In this document: in pieces, positions 36,144 to 50,500 of the stretch
Position numbering within the stretch: the stretch's first letter is position 1
Layout: every line of letters starts with the position of its first letter
NCBI GenBank assembly: GCA_000727475.1
Contig: KL647298.1
Location: 2,007,863 to 2,071,862, forward strand
Length of the DNA: 64,000 nt
DNA from: Sarcocystis neurona
Lineage: Eukaryota > Apicomplexa > Conoidasida > Eucoccidiorida > Sarcocystidae
Direction of reading: 5' to 3'
Notes under the pieces: model-generated
What the model was told of the DNA's origin: nothing
Databases searched by the model: none
What the model saw: the letters and a program-made list of their open reading frames with translations, nothing else
Program-made: the position numbers and the translations under genes

Positions 36144-38450
36144 GTGCTGCTGCTTGTGGTACTGCTTTGACGCTCCCCATTGTTGTGGCTTTACTATCAC
36201 GGACGGATTTTTGTATACATGTATGTATTTATACTGCCAGCGTACACACAAGTGTAGTTGTCTACAGGCGTGTATGGATATGCGTCCGTACCTTTGTGCA
36301 TCATAAACACACCTAAGACGTTTTTTTGTATGTGTGCGTACGTAGGCGTATGAACTTCCCGTCTACGAAAATGGATGTCATATACGTGTTATGTGTAGAC
36401 ATGTATGTAAATGTATAACTGCATATGTATGACTTGTTTCCAACCTTGTTCATCACTTTGTTTTCCACACACGAATGTAGGTGGGTAGTCCTAGATTGAG
36501 TGTGGAAGGAAAAGTAAATTTCCTCGTAAAGTGATGAGGCAGGCCAACCAAACGCGTGGAGGGGACGCATCACTGCCGCTGCTGCACCTGGTGTAGCTGC
36601 TGTGCGCACAGTGTCTAAATGTCTCGTCTTCACCCTATTTTCAGCAAGGTCTACGCTGAAGGTACTGATGTTCTACATATGTATCAAGTGGAAGGACGGC
36701 TAGAAGTTCCCTGCGTATACACGTGGACGTATATGCACCAATATACACTGTATCCGCGTGTAGGGTAATAAACACATGCCTTGGATAGACAACGGATGCA
36801 CACGTATATGTGAGTTCTTTGAAGCACTCCAAGGCGCGCGCTTATATCTTTGTACACCGAGTATCAAAAGGTAAGTTTCGCGACCCTCGCCCGCGCAAGA
36901 CGAGTGAGTTCACAAATGGGTATGTCTCCGCGCCCTGCAGTGAACGCCTCTGCGGTGTTCTTACACCCAGTGGCGCAGGCGGAGACTAGAAAATCCACTC
37001 TCCTTCCAACATGAATGCCTGATTTCGAGAACGGTGTCCTGGACACTTGGCGGCGCGTGGCTTCCGTTGCAGCAGCGCTTTTGCAGGCCGACCACGAGAA
37101 ATGCGCAGCAGCTGCAAAGGATTAACAGCAGCTGCAGCACCCTACGTGGCACTGGGCGAAGCACCCTGTGCGGCAACTGGCGTAGCCGCTCACACGCACC
37201 AGCTGCAGCAAGAGCTGCGAGACATCTGTCGCAACCCGGACGGCAGCGCACAGCTACCTCAGGTGCAGCAGTAGTAACACATCTTTTCCAGCACCTACGG
37301 CGCATTTGTCTCGCGGTCGCAACAGCAGCAGCAGTCGCAGCACCAGCCGTGTCAGAAGCACCACGTGGGTACTGCTGGAGCTGGAAGCACACGCCTATGG
37401 CAGAAGTAAGTAGACAGTCAACCGCGTGCTTCCGGCTCCAGCAGATCCAGCGGCGTCCGTCCCGCAGCCCCTGCAGCACGGCTGGCGCAAGGGGCAATCG
37501 CAGCATCTCGACAGGAGCCAGCGATCGTGCAGGCACTCTCACCACTTGTCTTCTTGCCGATCGACGCCCGCCTGAGTATATACCGGCCCCTGCCATTATC
37601 AGTTTCGCGTGGTGCCAACACTCTGTACACAGCACTACCATCCTACTCTGCATGCGTATGGCTAGCTGCGTCTCCCGCAGCCACACGAACTTCGTGGGAC
37701 CCCCACGGAGAAGTGAAAGAGGAGAGACTCCCATGCGTGTTAAATGGACGACAGTCTGACACATGCGTCAGGAGAAGAGGACGCAAAATTTTAGCACTCT
37801 CCCACACACGCGCATGCAAAGAGAGTGGCCAGTTTCCCGGACAGCGTTCATACACTCCGCGTGACACGTAAAATATCCATCCACGGCTGCTCGTGTGTGC
37901 ACACACGTATATGACGCCTGCACACACATACACGTACGTAATCACCTACTTACCGTCTATATGGAGAACACATGTATACGTGTGTACACGAAATGAATCC
38001 TCACTCATGCTACGTTAAAATAACTATACATATATATATATATATATACACACACATACACAAGTAAGGCTTCGCGTACTGCGAAGAGGCGTCAACAGGC
38101 AAGTAATCCGCTTCCCAAGGTTCGCCTCGTGCCTCTCCACAGCGGAGCGAGCTCCCCATCGACGAACAACAACTGCTGCAGCAGCTCCGGAGTTTTCCCG
38201 GCGTGCAGCTGTTCTTCCCCTGCGTGGGTCGATATAGTCCGTAAGAGGCTCTGCCCCTTCTGCGCAGCGGAGCAGCAAGCGCCCCGGGCTGTGGAAGCTG
38301 CCGTTGTTGCTGCTGAGCAAAATTACTCCAGCAGCTGCGGCGGTGCCCCACGCGGGTGTTGTGTCGTGGGGGGTGCTGCTGAGCTACTCGTGCTGGGGCA
38401 CGCAGTTCGACTGATGCTGCTGTTGCTGCTCTTCGCAGGAGCCGGCGCTC
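36144..38450. other. Convergent intergenic region (3' ends of DegP and SMU1)
   Basis: Both genes end toward this segment. 36,150-36,860 is ordinary sequence with TG-rich stretches. 36,860-37,870 lacks TA microsatellites and holds opposite open frames (37034-37759 plus, 36961-37764 minus) with no recognised domain. 38,030-38,050 is a TA tract and 38,150-38,430 a CTG-containing block probably in the SMU1 3' flank or UTR. Confidence 0.5.
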
Positions 38451-38549
38451 TCAGGGACGCAGCAAATTCAGGCAGCCATCGCAGCCCCACGACGCCATGA
38501 CGGTGTGGTGCGGATGGTGAGCAATGCCAATAGCGTCCTTCTCGTGAAT
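38451..38549 (-). CDS. SMU1: SMU1 exon 13 (C-terminus)
   Basis: The acceptor is GCATGCAG/ATT. It encodes [20 protein letters not shown] and [12 protein letters not shown], then TGA at 38453-38451. Human SMU1 ends similarly ([20 protein letters not shown] then KP), so the protein is complete. Confidence 0.96.
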   Translation of the reverse strand: MHEKDAIGIAHHPHHTVMASWGCDGCLNLLRP

Positions 38550-41500
38550 CTGCATGCGGCGGCAGATGCGCACACGTCGTCCAGCAAAACAGCAGCGCAG
38601 CAGCAACCGCACACACGCACGAGCTGATGTCGCGTGGCAAAATACGACTAAAAGAAAACCATATCGGAGGCGCTCACCACCACCACGCGTGTGTAGCGCC
38701 ACGCGAATATATGCACATAGACATACATACGCACATCTATCTATCTATATATCTATATATCTATCACTCTATATACATATATATTACGGGAGTGCACACA
38801 CGCCTGAGGGCAGATACTGAAGCGCTGACACGCAGGGCAAGGAATGACGACGGGTTCGCAGCAGGACCGCGGTTTTGTTGACTAGGAGATACGAATACAG
38901 ACAAGCAGCATGAATGCAAAGCAATGTACGTCCCGTAAACCTGCACCCTGAGACACAAGGGGGAAGACGACAGCCGAATTGCAACTATTCCAAGCAGCTC
39001 TACATATTCGTCAGATGCAGTGCACAAGGCACACAGATAAATGTACCACCTCTGCATTCGAATATGACTCTATTCTTCCATACGCACCCACATATATATA
39101 TACACATAAACGTACGCTTGTAATATATATATATATATATGAAATACACATGTACCTGCATTTATAACGAACGTATGCCTGTACTAGTTCAGGTGTATAT
39201 CCACGCATGCATCCGTGTCGGTGTGGGGAGTAGTCGACTTCGACGGCTGCTGACACAAATGCAAGGCAGATAAACGGTGTCCTTGTGCGGACGAGAACGC
39301 TCCACACAAATACGTATACACAAGCACATATAAATATGTGAGTATACTTGTCTATCCGCACACCAGGGATACATACTTGAACACCCGGATAGTGGAAATG
39401 CATATGTGTACAAAAAAAAGACGGACGAGAGACGCATACATATGATGCGCACCTATGCGCATATGTGTGTATGCGTATCCTACTACTTTTCCTTACTTTC
39501 ATCACGTGCTCAAGCTTCCCGGTAGCATTCGCAAAGCAGTAAAGCGTGTTATCCTCTCCAGCGCAGTACAGCCACTCCCCTCGCGGCGACACTGCAGCAG
39601 CACCAGCACAGCGTCCGCAGCACAGGATCGGCAGCAACAGCGTTTTTTAAATCAACAACAACCAAACAGCTGCAGCACCAGCAGCGAGACGCACCCACCA
39701 GCAGCACATTACACCGACCAAAAAATATGGAAGATAAAAGCACTGCGCACACACCACGCGTTTGAAAAGTACCAGATTACAACAGGTACAGCCACTGCGA
39801 ACAGGAGCACTTGGGCAGCAGCTGCGGCACCGGCGTCCTGGCGTCAAAACACCACCAACACGGCTCGAAGAAACAGCGCCAACTGCAGCAGCAGCAGCAG
39901 TGGCACAGTAACCGCAGCAGCAGTCGCACTGCAACAGCAGCAGCAGTGCAACAGTAGCAGCAGCTGCGGCGGGACAGCAACACCAGTAGCAGCAGCACTG
40001 CAACAGCAGCAGCAGCACTGCAACAGCAGCAGCAGCACTGCAACAGCAGCAGCAGCAGCAGTGGCAAGCAGCGAGAGCCCAGAGCGCACCAGCACGAGCA
40101 GGCGAGACGCAGCAACACCCCAGAGAGAGAGCAAAGAGGCAGCAGCTGCAGCAGCAGGAATCGGGCAGCAGTGATGGCAGCCAGAAGAGCAACGAGAGAC
40201 AAACAGAAATTTCTGCGTAAGCACACGACTTACAGCAAGCGTAGACAAAATCGCCTCCATGTTTCTTGCCGCTCGACCAAGTTTTAATTGCCTGGCCGTC
40301 GAGCGTCATCAGGTGAATACTCGGGGTCTTGGTGCAGACGTATATAAGATCTCCTCCGCCTGGGCCTCCACCCCGCTGTACGTACACCCCAAAGTCACAC
40401 CGGCATATCCTCGGTGCGTTTGCTTCCTCGACAGTCGTTTCTACGCACGGTTACACACAGACGTATATATATATATATATATGTAAACAGCGCATGCGCG
40501 TTGCATTCGCTATCTCGACACGAATGTCAATACAAATTCAGACATATATATATATGCGTACACGCGCGTGTACATTATATATACGCATGTGCACGTCCCC
40601 TTCGCCATCCTAAGATGCAGACACACATATGCTCGCACACGGGTCATGGCAGGTATCAACACACACGTAGAGACACATACGTGTCTTTCTTATATATTCG
40701 TATAGACCTATTAGCTCTTGCGACAAGACCCGCGTTGCCCAAGAATCGGCCCACAAATAAATACGTGTACGCATACATGAATAAGAAGATGAGGAGTAAA
40801 TACGGCAGCTCCGTCTCTGCGTTGAAAACGGTGAGCACGTCCCTAAACAGCTGCAAACCGCAAAAGCCACGGTACGAAAAACTCCGCTGAACATCAACGA
40901 GAAATGTGGAAAATTTCTCACATACGTGGACCTCCAAATGTCCACGTATATCTATTCAATCACACACACTTATACGTGGAAATCCACATACACACAGTTA
41001 TATATATATACATCTGCATGGAGACCCCCACATATATATATATATATTATGTGCGTATGTACGCATACATACAGACATCCATGAACGTACATATATATGT
41101 ATATATATATATGTATGTCCCCGCATCCTTATATGCACAGATATATCTATATATTTTTATAGGGAGTATTTTGAGGTAGTTGATTTCTTACCTTCGGAGA
41201 TAGGATAATGTTATTGACTGCAGGTAGATGCGCAAGAGTACTTAAGTGAGGAGGAAGTGGAGGCGAAAAAGTTTGCAGGCAATCCTGCGTCTTCGCGTCC
41301 CACACCTTGACTTTCCCGTCGGCGCTCCCTGCGCGTAGAAATTCAGAATTCGTGTGGCCAAAAAAGTCATACGTACATGAACACACGTCTCCTGTCTCTC
41401 TCACACGCATATATAAATTTATACATTATATATATAAATATGTAGACAAATATTTCTCCCTCAGACGAGAATATATACATATACACATGTAAGCAGGAGT

Positions 41501-44475
41501 GTACCTCTCTCTCATATACATATACATATATACATGTAGAGGTCTCCTACATACGCATCCATATATATGTGCGTTTCTTCCATAAATAAATATACATGTA
41601 TACACATACATATAGGCTTTAGTTTCTCTTGCATGCACATATACGCATTTACACATATATATATACATATATACATATTCACGTATAGACTTTCCGCACA
41701 TGCAGATATACATACGCAAATATACACACCACCCATTTACCCATTCCTCACACGTAAACACACCTACATGTACAGACACACACGTAATAACGGTCTTTCT
41801 CCTCCGCATATATATATATCTATTTGTATACATATGTACGCACGGATTGAGACGTTTCCCTGGGTCTTTTCTGATAGAGAAGCGCGCGAAAACACAGAGA
41901 CACGGCGAGGGACCGCTTGTGTCTTTCGGCCTTTTGAGAAGCAGATTTAATAAGACATCGAGATTCCGACATATGCACGTTTCTTCTCTCTCTTTGTGCG
42001 GCCACCGCACACCAATTTTTAGGGCAGGCGGCGCGAGTTCAGGCGAGCTGCGACGCTTCGGCGGGTGCCAGCGTCGACGCGCAGTCGTACATGCACCCAC
42101 CTACATGCCCTGCATGTATACGTGCATGCACGAAGAGGGGGGGACGCATGCAGAAGAAGAGAAGATGGAGGGACCGGCACACACACGGAGTCACCCCCAA
42201 TAACAGAGGACTGCACAGGAGCCGAAGGGGGTGTCGCTTCATTCGACCACCGCGCGCATGCAGGTGCACACAACAACAACGCATGCATACGTATGGCAGT
42301 ATATATAGCGAGGACTGGTGGCACAGCTCCACTTACACACCTACATATACAAGTGTGTACATACTCACATATCTCAGACCAATACCACAACTTCACTTAT
42401 ACACGCACATGCACAAACCGATACATATTCACATATATCTATCTTTATCCCTCTCTCTCCATACACACATATATATGTACAGAGGGACACAGACTGATAT
42501 AGAAGAAAAAGAGAGGCACATATCTATGCCTCTTTCTCCATACATATACATATATATATACAGAGGGACACATACTGAAATAGAAGAAAAAGAGAGGCAC
42601 ATATCTATCTATCTTTCTCTCCATACATATACATATATATATATTTATGTACAGAGGGACACAGACTGATATAGAAGAAAAAGAGGGACATACCTATCTC
42701 TCAAAGAGACACAGACTGAAATAAAAGAAAAAGAGGCACATATCTATCTCTTGTTCTCTCTTCTCTGCACATACATATATATTTGTACAGAGAGACGGAG
42801 AAACTAAAAGAGAAGATAGAGACACCCCACCTACGTACGTCTATAGACGTATGTCAGTACATATAGAAGAGTGGCACACCTGCAATTATAGATATACATA
42901 TATATATCCTATGCATCCTCACATATCTACCTCCCTCCCTATGCACATATATATATGTATGTATAGATAGAAAGAGACTTAAAGAAAAGGAGACCCCACC
43001 TACGTACGTCTATACACGTATATATTAAATGGCATCTATGGGAATGTCGCAGCGGTCCAACGTAGAGAAAAATTAGCCGGGGAATCGATGGGAACGCCGC
43101 GTGAACAGGTCTTCTTCCTTGACACTTCTACGCAGATATGCGGTGCCGGTTGACGCGCCGCTCTACCACCATCCCCCACATAAAATGTTTGGCCAAAAGC
43201 CTGCGCTTCATCAAGCTGCGAGACCCTTCACACACATCTACGCACATACACACATACATATATGTAGAGAGAAATAGGGAGGTAACACACATACACGCGA
43301 GTATAGATATACGCGCGTATCTGCGATCGCTGGTAATACGACGCGCGTGCTTGTGGGGCTGCGTGTTTCTGTTCAGCTGCCATGCAGCTCAGTTCTCTTG
43401 ACATCGCTTCCCCGCTGAAAAGGCTATCTCTCTATCTCTCCTCTCTAAACAAGATACACACCCACATACATACTTATATATCTATATCTATATATATATA
43501 TTCCTCTTCACAAGGTGTATATATATATATGTATATATATGTAGATATGCGTACACATCTCCATAGTAAAAGAGGTGTGCGTATCAGTACATCGGGGAAG
43601 ATGCTACCGATGACGTATAAACAGCCTACAGACGAAAAAGTGTGAGCTGCCCCCCGTGTGTACATATATATATATATATATATGCAGTGTGCACCAATGC
43701 AAGCATGTGTACATATATATATATATATATATGTATGTAGGTAAGTACAATTTACATAACAGGACGAGAGACGTACCTGTCACGACTCTGGTATTATCGG
43801 GGAGATAGAGCGCGCAGTTAACGAATGTGAGGTGTCCTCGGAATTCCTTCAGCGTCTTCCCCGACTTCAAGCCATGAATCCTGTGCATGCACCACCGACA
43901 GAACAGCAGCAGCAACAGCAGCAGCGGCAGCAACAACGACAACAAGCGTTTTAACAGGGAGAGCAGCAGAAAGAGCAACAGCATCGGTCGCGAGCGCTGC
44001 AGCTGCAGCAGCAGTGAGTCTGCAGCAGCAACAGCAGCAAGTGTATCGCAGCAGGAGAACGAGCACAGCAACAGCAACGGCGGCAGCAGACGCAGCAACG
44101 GCAGGTGCTGCCGCAGTGGAACCGAGAGCAGCGGCAGGAGGGAAACCAGCAGCAGCAGCTACAGAAGAATCAACAGTGGCCACAGCAGGGGTCACAGAAG
44201 AGAAGAGTAGCATCCGCATGCGACAAGGAAGCCGGCGAGGCATTTCTCAAAGAAAGAAGTCTGTACAAAGTTGAGAACAGACTAAGGTGCGTCCACACTC
44301 GCAGGACCAGCGGACAGACTCGAGCTTTGCTCCTGCGTTGAATACAAGACAAACACACGTATATGTGAATATTTGTACACAGGTGTAGCTAGGCGCACGT
44401 CCACTTTCGCGTATACCTTCGCGTATATATAAGTGTGTACGTGTGCTCGTATACACTTATAAATATGAGCAGCTA

Positions 44476-44511
<36 letters not shown>

Positions 44512-47500
44512 GACATATTATATACATATGTTCAAATACATGTACCAGGTGAGACTGCATCAGAAGCATCACGCCAAGATAAACATTCCCGCTGCTAAGA
44601 AAACAACTGCCGTTCATATCCGTGTGCGGATCCCATGTGCTGCCAACACACACGTACACATTTATACTATATGTACAAGCTCTATCTACATAAACATATA
44701 AAGAGAGAGACAAGGCTGCAAGAAAGGCTAATTACTTAAGCACCTCCACACGACTGAAAATGACTGCCTCTGCAGTTGGTACACGTACAAAGATCTCACC
44801 CTCTCGATCTTCCCCTACACATATATATAGAGGGTGAGAGACATATAAATGTATACATACGTATACACATGTACCTGCCCCTGCGGACACAGATGCAGAC
44901 CACTCTAGTACTATGTGAAGAGTCTGTTTATATATGTATGGGACAGACGTAGAGGAAGTGGACCTCTTCCTGTGTGGACCTCGTGAGACGTTACACGTGC
45001 GTCGCCGCAGACACAGCATAGTACCCCACTTTTTCGAAACATTCTTTTTCTGCCCTTCTTCCTTCCGGTTTCCTCGTATTGAAGCCGGTGCGCGCAACGG
45101 CCGTCGTCTGTGGACTGTCCTAGACACAGACGCCGCCTACAACACAGTCAGCTGCTGCGTCAGAAGACTTCTTCGCTACGTGCAGAAAAACGACTCCTGG
45201 GGGTGTCCACACTGGCGCCGCCGCAGTTGTAGTAGCGTGGTGTACGTACACCCGAAATGCGCACTGTGCGACAACGCCGTCCCTCCCTTCCTCTCTCCAT
45301 GTACCCACACACACACTCACCCACATATCATAGGAATATATGCGTGGCCGTCTACGCTTACATATAATAAAAATTTGTACCTATGCGTGGACGGGTACGC
45401 TTCTCCCTACATTCACATACGCAAGTCATACCAGTCCCCACCCCGCAAGATACAGAGAGACGGGGGGCAGACAGAGACACGGGGGGACAGTTAGACGGAC
45501 AGACAAAGAGACAGACGGGGAGGACGACGGGCCGAGACAAATAGACGGAGACGCAGACATCGAGAGAGACGGGGAGACGGGGAGACGGAGAGGCCGGCAA
45601 CGGGGGAGACGGGGAGACGGCGAGACACGCAGAGACAACAACGTGACAGAGAGACACACGGAGACGCCCAGCGAGAGACGGAGGGTTTCATGCGGGACTG
45701 CAGAGGACGGGGGCAGGCAGAAGAGAAAAAACAGAACAACCGCCGGCACAGAGACGGGCGCAGAGGAAGTGCGGCCACCGTCTGCGGGATGTTGAGGCGC
45801 ACTTGCCTTGCAGTGGTGTCGAAGGACGCCGTGAGCAGGTGGGTGCTGTCTTTGCTGAAGCAGATAGACGTAATTGCTGCGGGGCAACAGCCGCAGCAAC
45901 AGCCACACGCAGGGGAGGAGAGAAAATGTTCCCCAGAAGCGACAACCGACGAGCAGCACACATGTCGAAACACTCCATATCCCCCAGTCTGCACAGACGT
46001 ATACATATATACTCCCCACGCATATGCCTGCAGTCCAGAGACGCCGGCCGTTGCGCGCACCGGCTTCCATAGGAGGAAACGGGAAGGAAGAAAGGCAGAA
46101 AACGAATGTCTCGAAAAAGTGGAGTACTCTGCTGTGTCTGCGACGACGCACGTGTATAACGTCTGAGGAGGTCCACATGAGTCCACAGAGGGGAAGGTCG
46201 ACTTCCCCTACATCATCCACTTATATCCACATACATATACATATAGATAGAGAGAGAGAGAAAAAGGCTTGATTTTCGTGAAGAACAGAAAGACGCGTGT
46301 GTGTGTGTGTGTGTGTGTGTGGGCGATATTACTTATTTTACAGAGGGGCTTCTCCTGTTCGCGTACCTTCACAGAGACAGAAAGAAAAGAGAGGGAGAGG
46401 CAGATGCATGCACAGAGACTCAGGAGCACACAAACGCGGAGAAACACACAGAAACACACAGCAGGACACCCACAAACAGACATTCACAGAGACACGCAGA
46501 CAGAGAGACACGCAGACAGAGAGACACGCACACGGAGAGACACGCACACGGAGAGACATCCATAGAGACACATTTACAGAGACACATTCACAGAGAGACA
46601 CACAAGAGAGACAAGAGATATTCACAGGGAGACATCCACACAGAGAGACACACATGGGAGACACACACGGGAGACACACATGGGAGACACACAAGAGAGA
46701 CATCCGCACAGAGAGACATCCACAGAGAGATATCCACAGAGAGATATCCACAGACAGACACACCTGAGAGACATTTACAGAGACACATTTATAGAGAGAC
46801 ATACAAGAGAGACATTCAGAGAGACATCCGCACAGAGAGACGTTCACAGAGAACCTTCCAAAGAGAGACATTGAGAGAGAGACACGAAGACAGAGAGAGA
46901 CACGCAGACGGAGAGAGACACGCAGACAGACAGACACGCAGACAGACAGACACGCAGACAGAGAGAGACACGCAGACGGAGAGAGACACGCAGACGGAGA
47001 GAGACACGCAGACGGAGAGAGACACGCAGACGGAGAGAGACACGCAGACAGAGAGAGACACGCAGACAGAGAGACACACACAAATACGTGTTGCCGTCTC
47101 AGGAGGCGTCGGCTGCTCCTTGGTCGTTGTCTACAGTGGGCACGTGTGCGCGCAGAAGTTTCATCTGCGAGAGAGTGGCTGCGCATGCGTCTGACCCAAC
47201 ATCTTCCCCCGAGGCCCGACGTCTTCCCCAGACCTCGTCAGCACTCGTCAAAACTGCGGGCCGCGCGCGTGCGGCCCTCGTGCAGACGCGTAGCTCACAC
47301 CCACGCCACCAAACAGCAGCAGATCGCCGTCCCAAAAGACACACACACATACACACAAATATATGTGTCTACACGTACACACACAGTAGCAACACTCGCA
47401 GTGGCCAGGTAGACACGCAGTCATACATGTATATATGTACGTGCACGGAAAAGCAGGCACATTACGGATCAAAAGGGAGACAAAAAGCTCACCTCCGTCA

Positions 47501-50500
47501 TGCGCGCGGTCAAATTTTCTCGCGCACTGTCCAGTGGCCACGATCCAAACTTTTAGCTGTCCGTCTTGACTGCCCGTGGCCAAGACTTCACTATCGCGAC
47601 TAAATTCCACCGCCACCACTGCCGTCGAGTGCATCATCAAGTTGTCCTGCGCACGTGCCGGAGGGGAAAAGAGAAACAGACAGAGAAGAACTGCCGAAAA
47701 CGAAAGCGAGAAAAGTCGGAAAAGCAGCAGCAGACCAAACGCGAGGAAGGCAGGAGCCAAAAGCGAGCGACAGGGCGGAAGAAAACAAGACGAGGAAGGG
47801 AAGAGACAGCAGCAGCAGACTTGAAAACAGCAGAGCAACACCGTTTGTATCCCGTGACAGTTGCTGCTGGGCATTCGGCTGCTGATGCTGCCCGTCGCCT
47901 GCTGCTTCTGCAGGCGCTCCTGCAGCGCGGTGTGAAGCCTTTTCGTCCCACTGGATACGTCGGAGAGATCATCTATACAAATCCCTGCTGCACGTAAAGA
48001 ACCTCCACACCTACGCTGCCATATATATATATGTTAGCAACCTCGTGTTCCCCTACATAGACATGTATATATGTCTATGTGCCTAGACGCGCACGCGCAT
48101 GCGCATCTGCTGCCGGTATAGAGGTCGACAGCCAACAGTCTGCGTCCACACATTACGGTCCCCCGGATCAACGCCGGCTTTCGCAGACGCGTGTCCGCAG
48201 AGAATCATCTGCGTATCGCTCCACAAATAGGTGCACACGTGTACAGCAACTTCGAGAGACGCAGAAGCAACGGGGAGCAAAACGATTGCTGCTACGAATC
48301 CACAGTCGTACACAAATACGTAGAGAGACTCCGAGAGAAGGCGCAGGAGAGGTCCAGCTGCTGCGGAGACCCGTTCTGCATATACACAGAGGCGTTCGTG
48401 GAAATTGAGGCGGTGGTCGAATGTAGCCAGTTGCAGACGAATACATGTAAATCTGCGGCGAGTGTACATATATCTACACGAATAGAGAGCGCGACCCCTA
48501 CACAAACACAGGCACACGAAGTCGGGGGATCGACGAAGAAAGCCACCCCATCGACGGCGTCCACAGGCCAGCCTACGGCCGCATGCGTCTGGAGGCGTAT
48601 CGGGCATCTGAAGAGCGTCTCGGCTGCCTTCTGCAGGGAAGCCAAGCTCCTCCTGTTGTGTGTGCGCACGGGCCTTACTATGCCCCTCCTCTCTCTGTTC
48701 TGCTGCCCCACACGCACACCACCGACGACGACCCTCTCGACTACAAACTGGCGGTCGTAGTGGCCACCCCGAAGTTTCTCGTCGTTCTCCTCCTTTTTCT
48801 TCTCTTCCTCCTGGCGGACTGTGACAGCTGTTTATGCCGCCTATGCATGCACACATATATATGCGTATGTGTGTGTTTGTGTGTGTGTGTGTGTGTGTCC
48901 CGCGCCTCTTTGACGCTGCCCGCAGGGACAGACGGTCATTCACCGGCGTGATCTGGCGGACCCACGGACAGATGTACGCGTACGAGTTTCCTCTTCCGTC
49001 GACGGGGAAGGGGGGGGGGGTCGCAGCAAAAGGAGATTTCATGTGGGCGGCGACATTCTTCGAAGAAAAGAAGGGGACCGTGCAACACACAAACATTCGC
49101 GTCGGGTCACTGCAGTACTCTCCAGGCCGCAGGCCTCTCCCTTTCGCCGGGACGCAGCGCCCCCTTCTTTGAAGAAGAACTCCTGTGTCTCCTTGCACGA
49201 ATACATATACCTTCCATACCAATACTACGCGTATAACTTCTACTATTACTACTACTACTACTAACCTTTCAAAGTGCTATCACCACGACCACTATTACGA
49301 GTATTACTTCTACTACCACTGCTACTACTACTACTACTACAAATCTTTCATACTCCCGTCACTGTTACTATTTCTACTACTACTACTACTACATATCTCC
49401 CATACTTCTATCGCTATTACTATTTCTACTAGCACTACTATTACAACTTCTACTACTGCAGCATATCTTCCATACTACTCCCTATCACTACTACTACTTC
49501 TCCCGCTACTACCTCCTACTATAACTACTACTTCTAGTACTCTTACTACTATTACTTCTACTAATTCAACATATCTTGCATACACCTACCACTACTACTA
49601 CTATGTCTACGAGTACGGCTCCAAGTACGATTTCTACTGATAGTACGTTTACAGACGACGGAGAGAAGGAAGTCTGTCGATAAGGAGAAAGACAGGCTCA
49701 CGCACGAACACTGGAGGACCTACGACACCAGGACGTCCCGAGGAAAACGTCCCTTTATACAAGGAGAACTTCGAGCCTCCTCCCGCTGCTACTTCCACAC
49801 ACGTAGATCACAGAAGAACTTCGTCCTTCACGGTATATACGCATGTACACGGAAAACTTCACTCCTACTACTACTCCTCCTTCTACTCCTACCGAAGAGA
49901 CGCAGTGAAGAAGATTCATCCTTCTTGACAGCGGTCGCAGCAGCTGTAGAAAGAATTACCTCCTTCTGGTAGAGGAGGTCCTTGTTGAGCGCTCCCGTCG
50001 TCCACTCCCAAACCTCCACAAATCCGTCGATAGAGCCCGAGACGAGATGCTGCCCATCCGGCGAGAAGGCAGCGCACTCCGGATGACTTTTGCTGCCGAA
50101 CTGCAGCAGAAGACGAGCAGAGACCCACACCGCGAGGCGCCCGAGTATGCAGCACAAACGGCAGCCAGAGCGCCTCCAAGCGCATGCACCAGTAAAAAAC
50201 ACGGCGGTGCGCGCGCCTCCCGGGAGGCGCCAGTCCCGCAACAGCAGCAACAGCAGCAGCAACCAACACACCACTCGACGAACTGAAAACGTGTCTCCGC
50301 ATGCGCAGCACGCCGAAAAACTACTACCACCACCGCAGCAGCAGCAGCATCAGACGCAGAACGACTCAAAAATGTCCGCAACTCAATACAGATGTTCGTC
50401 TACATATACGCATTCACACACGTACAGATACATATATATATATATGTAGACAGAGGGAGAGATAGGTACATACATATATATATATATATACGTGTGTAGA

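Noticed and set aside
45426..47194. 264-297 codon frames in the SMU1 intron 7-8 region
   Set aside because: They translate the inverted repeat arms and the GAGAGACAC satellite; frames on both strands are equally long.
49185..49640. 151-codon Tyr/Thr/Ser frame
   Set aside because: Translation of the CTA/TAC array within an SMU1 intron.
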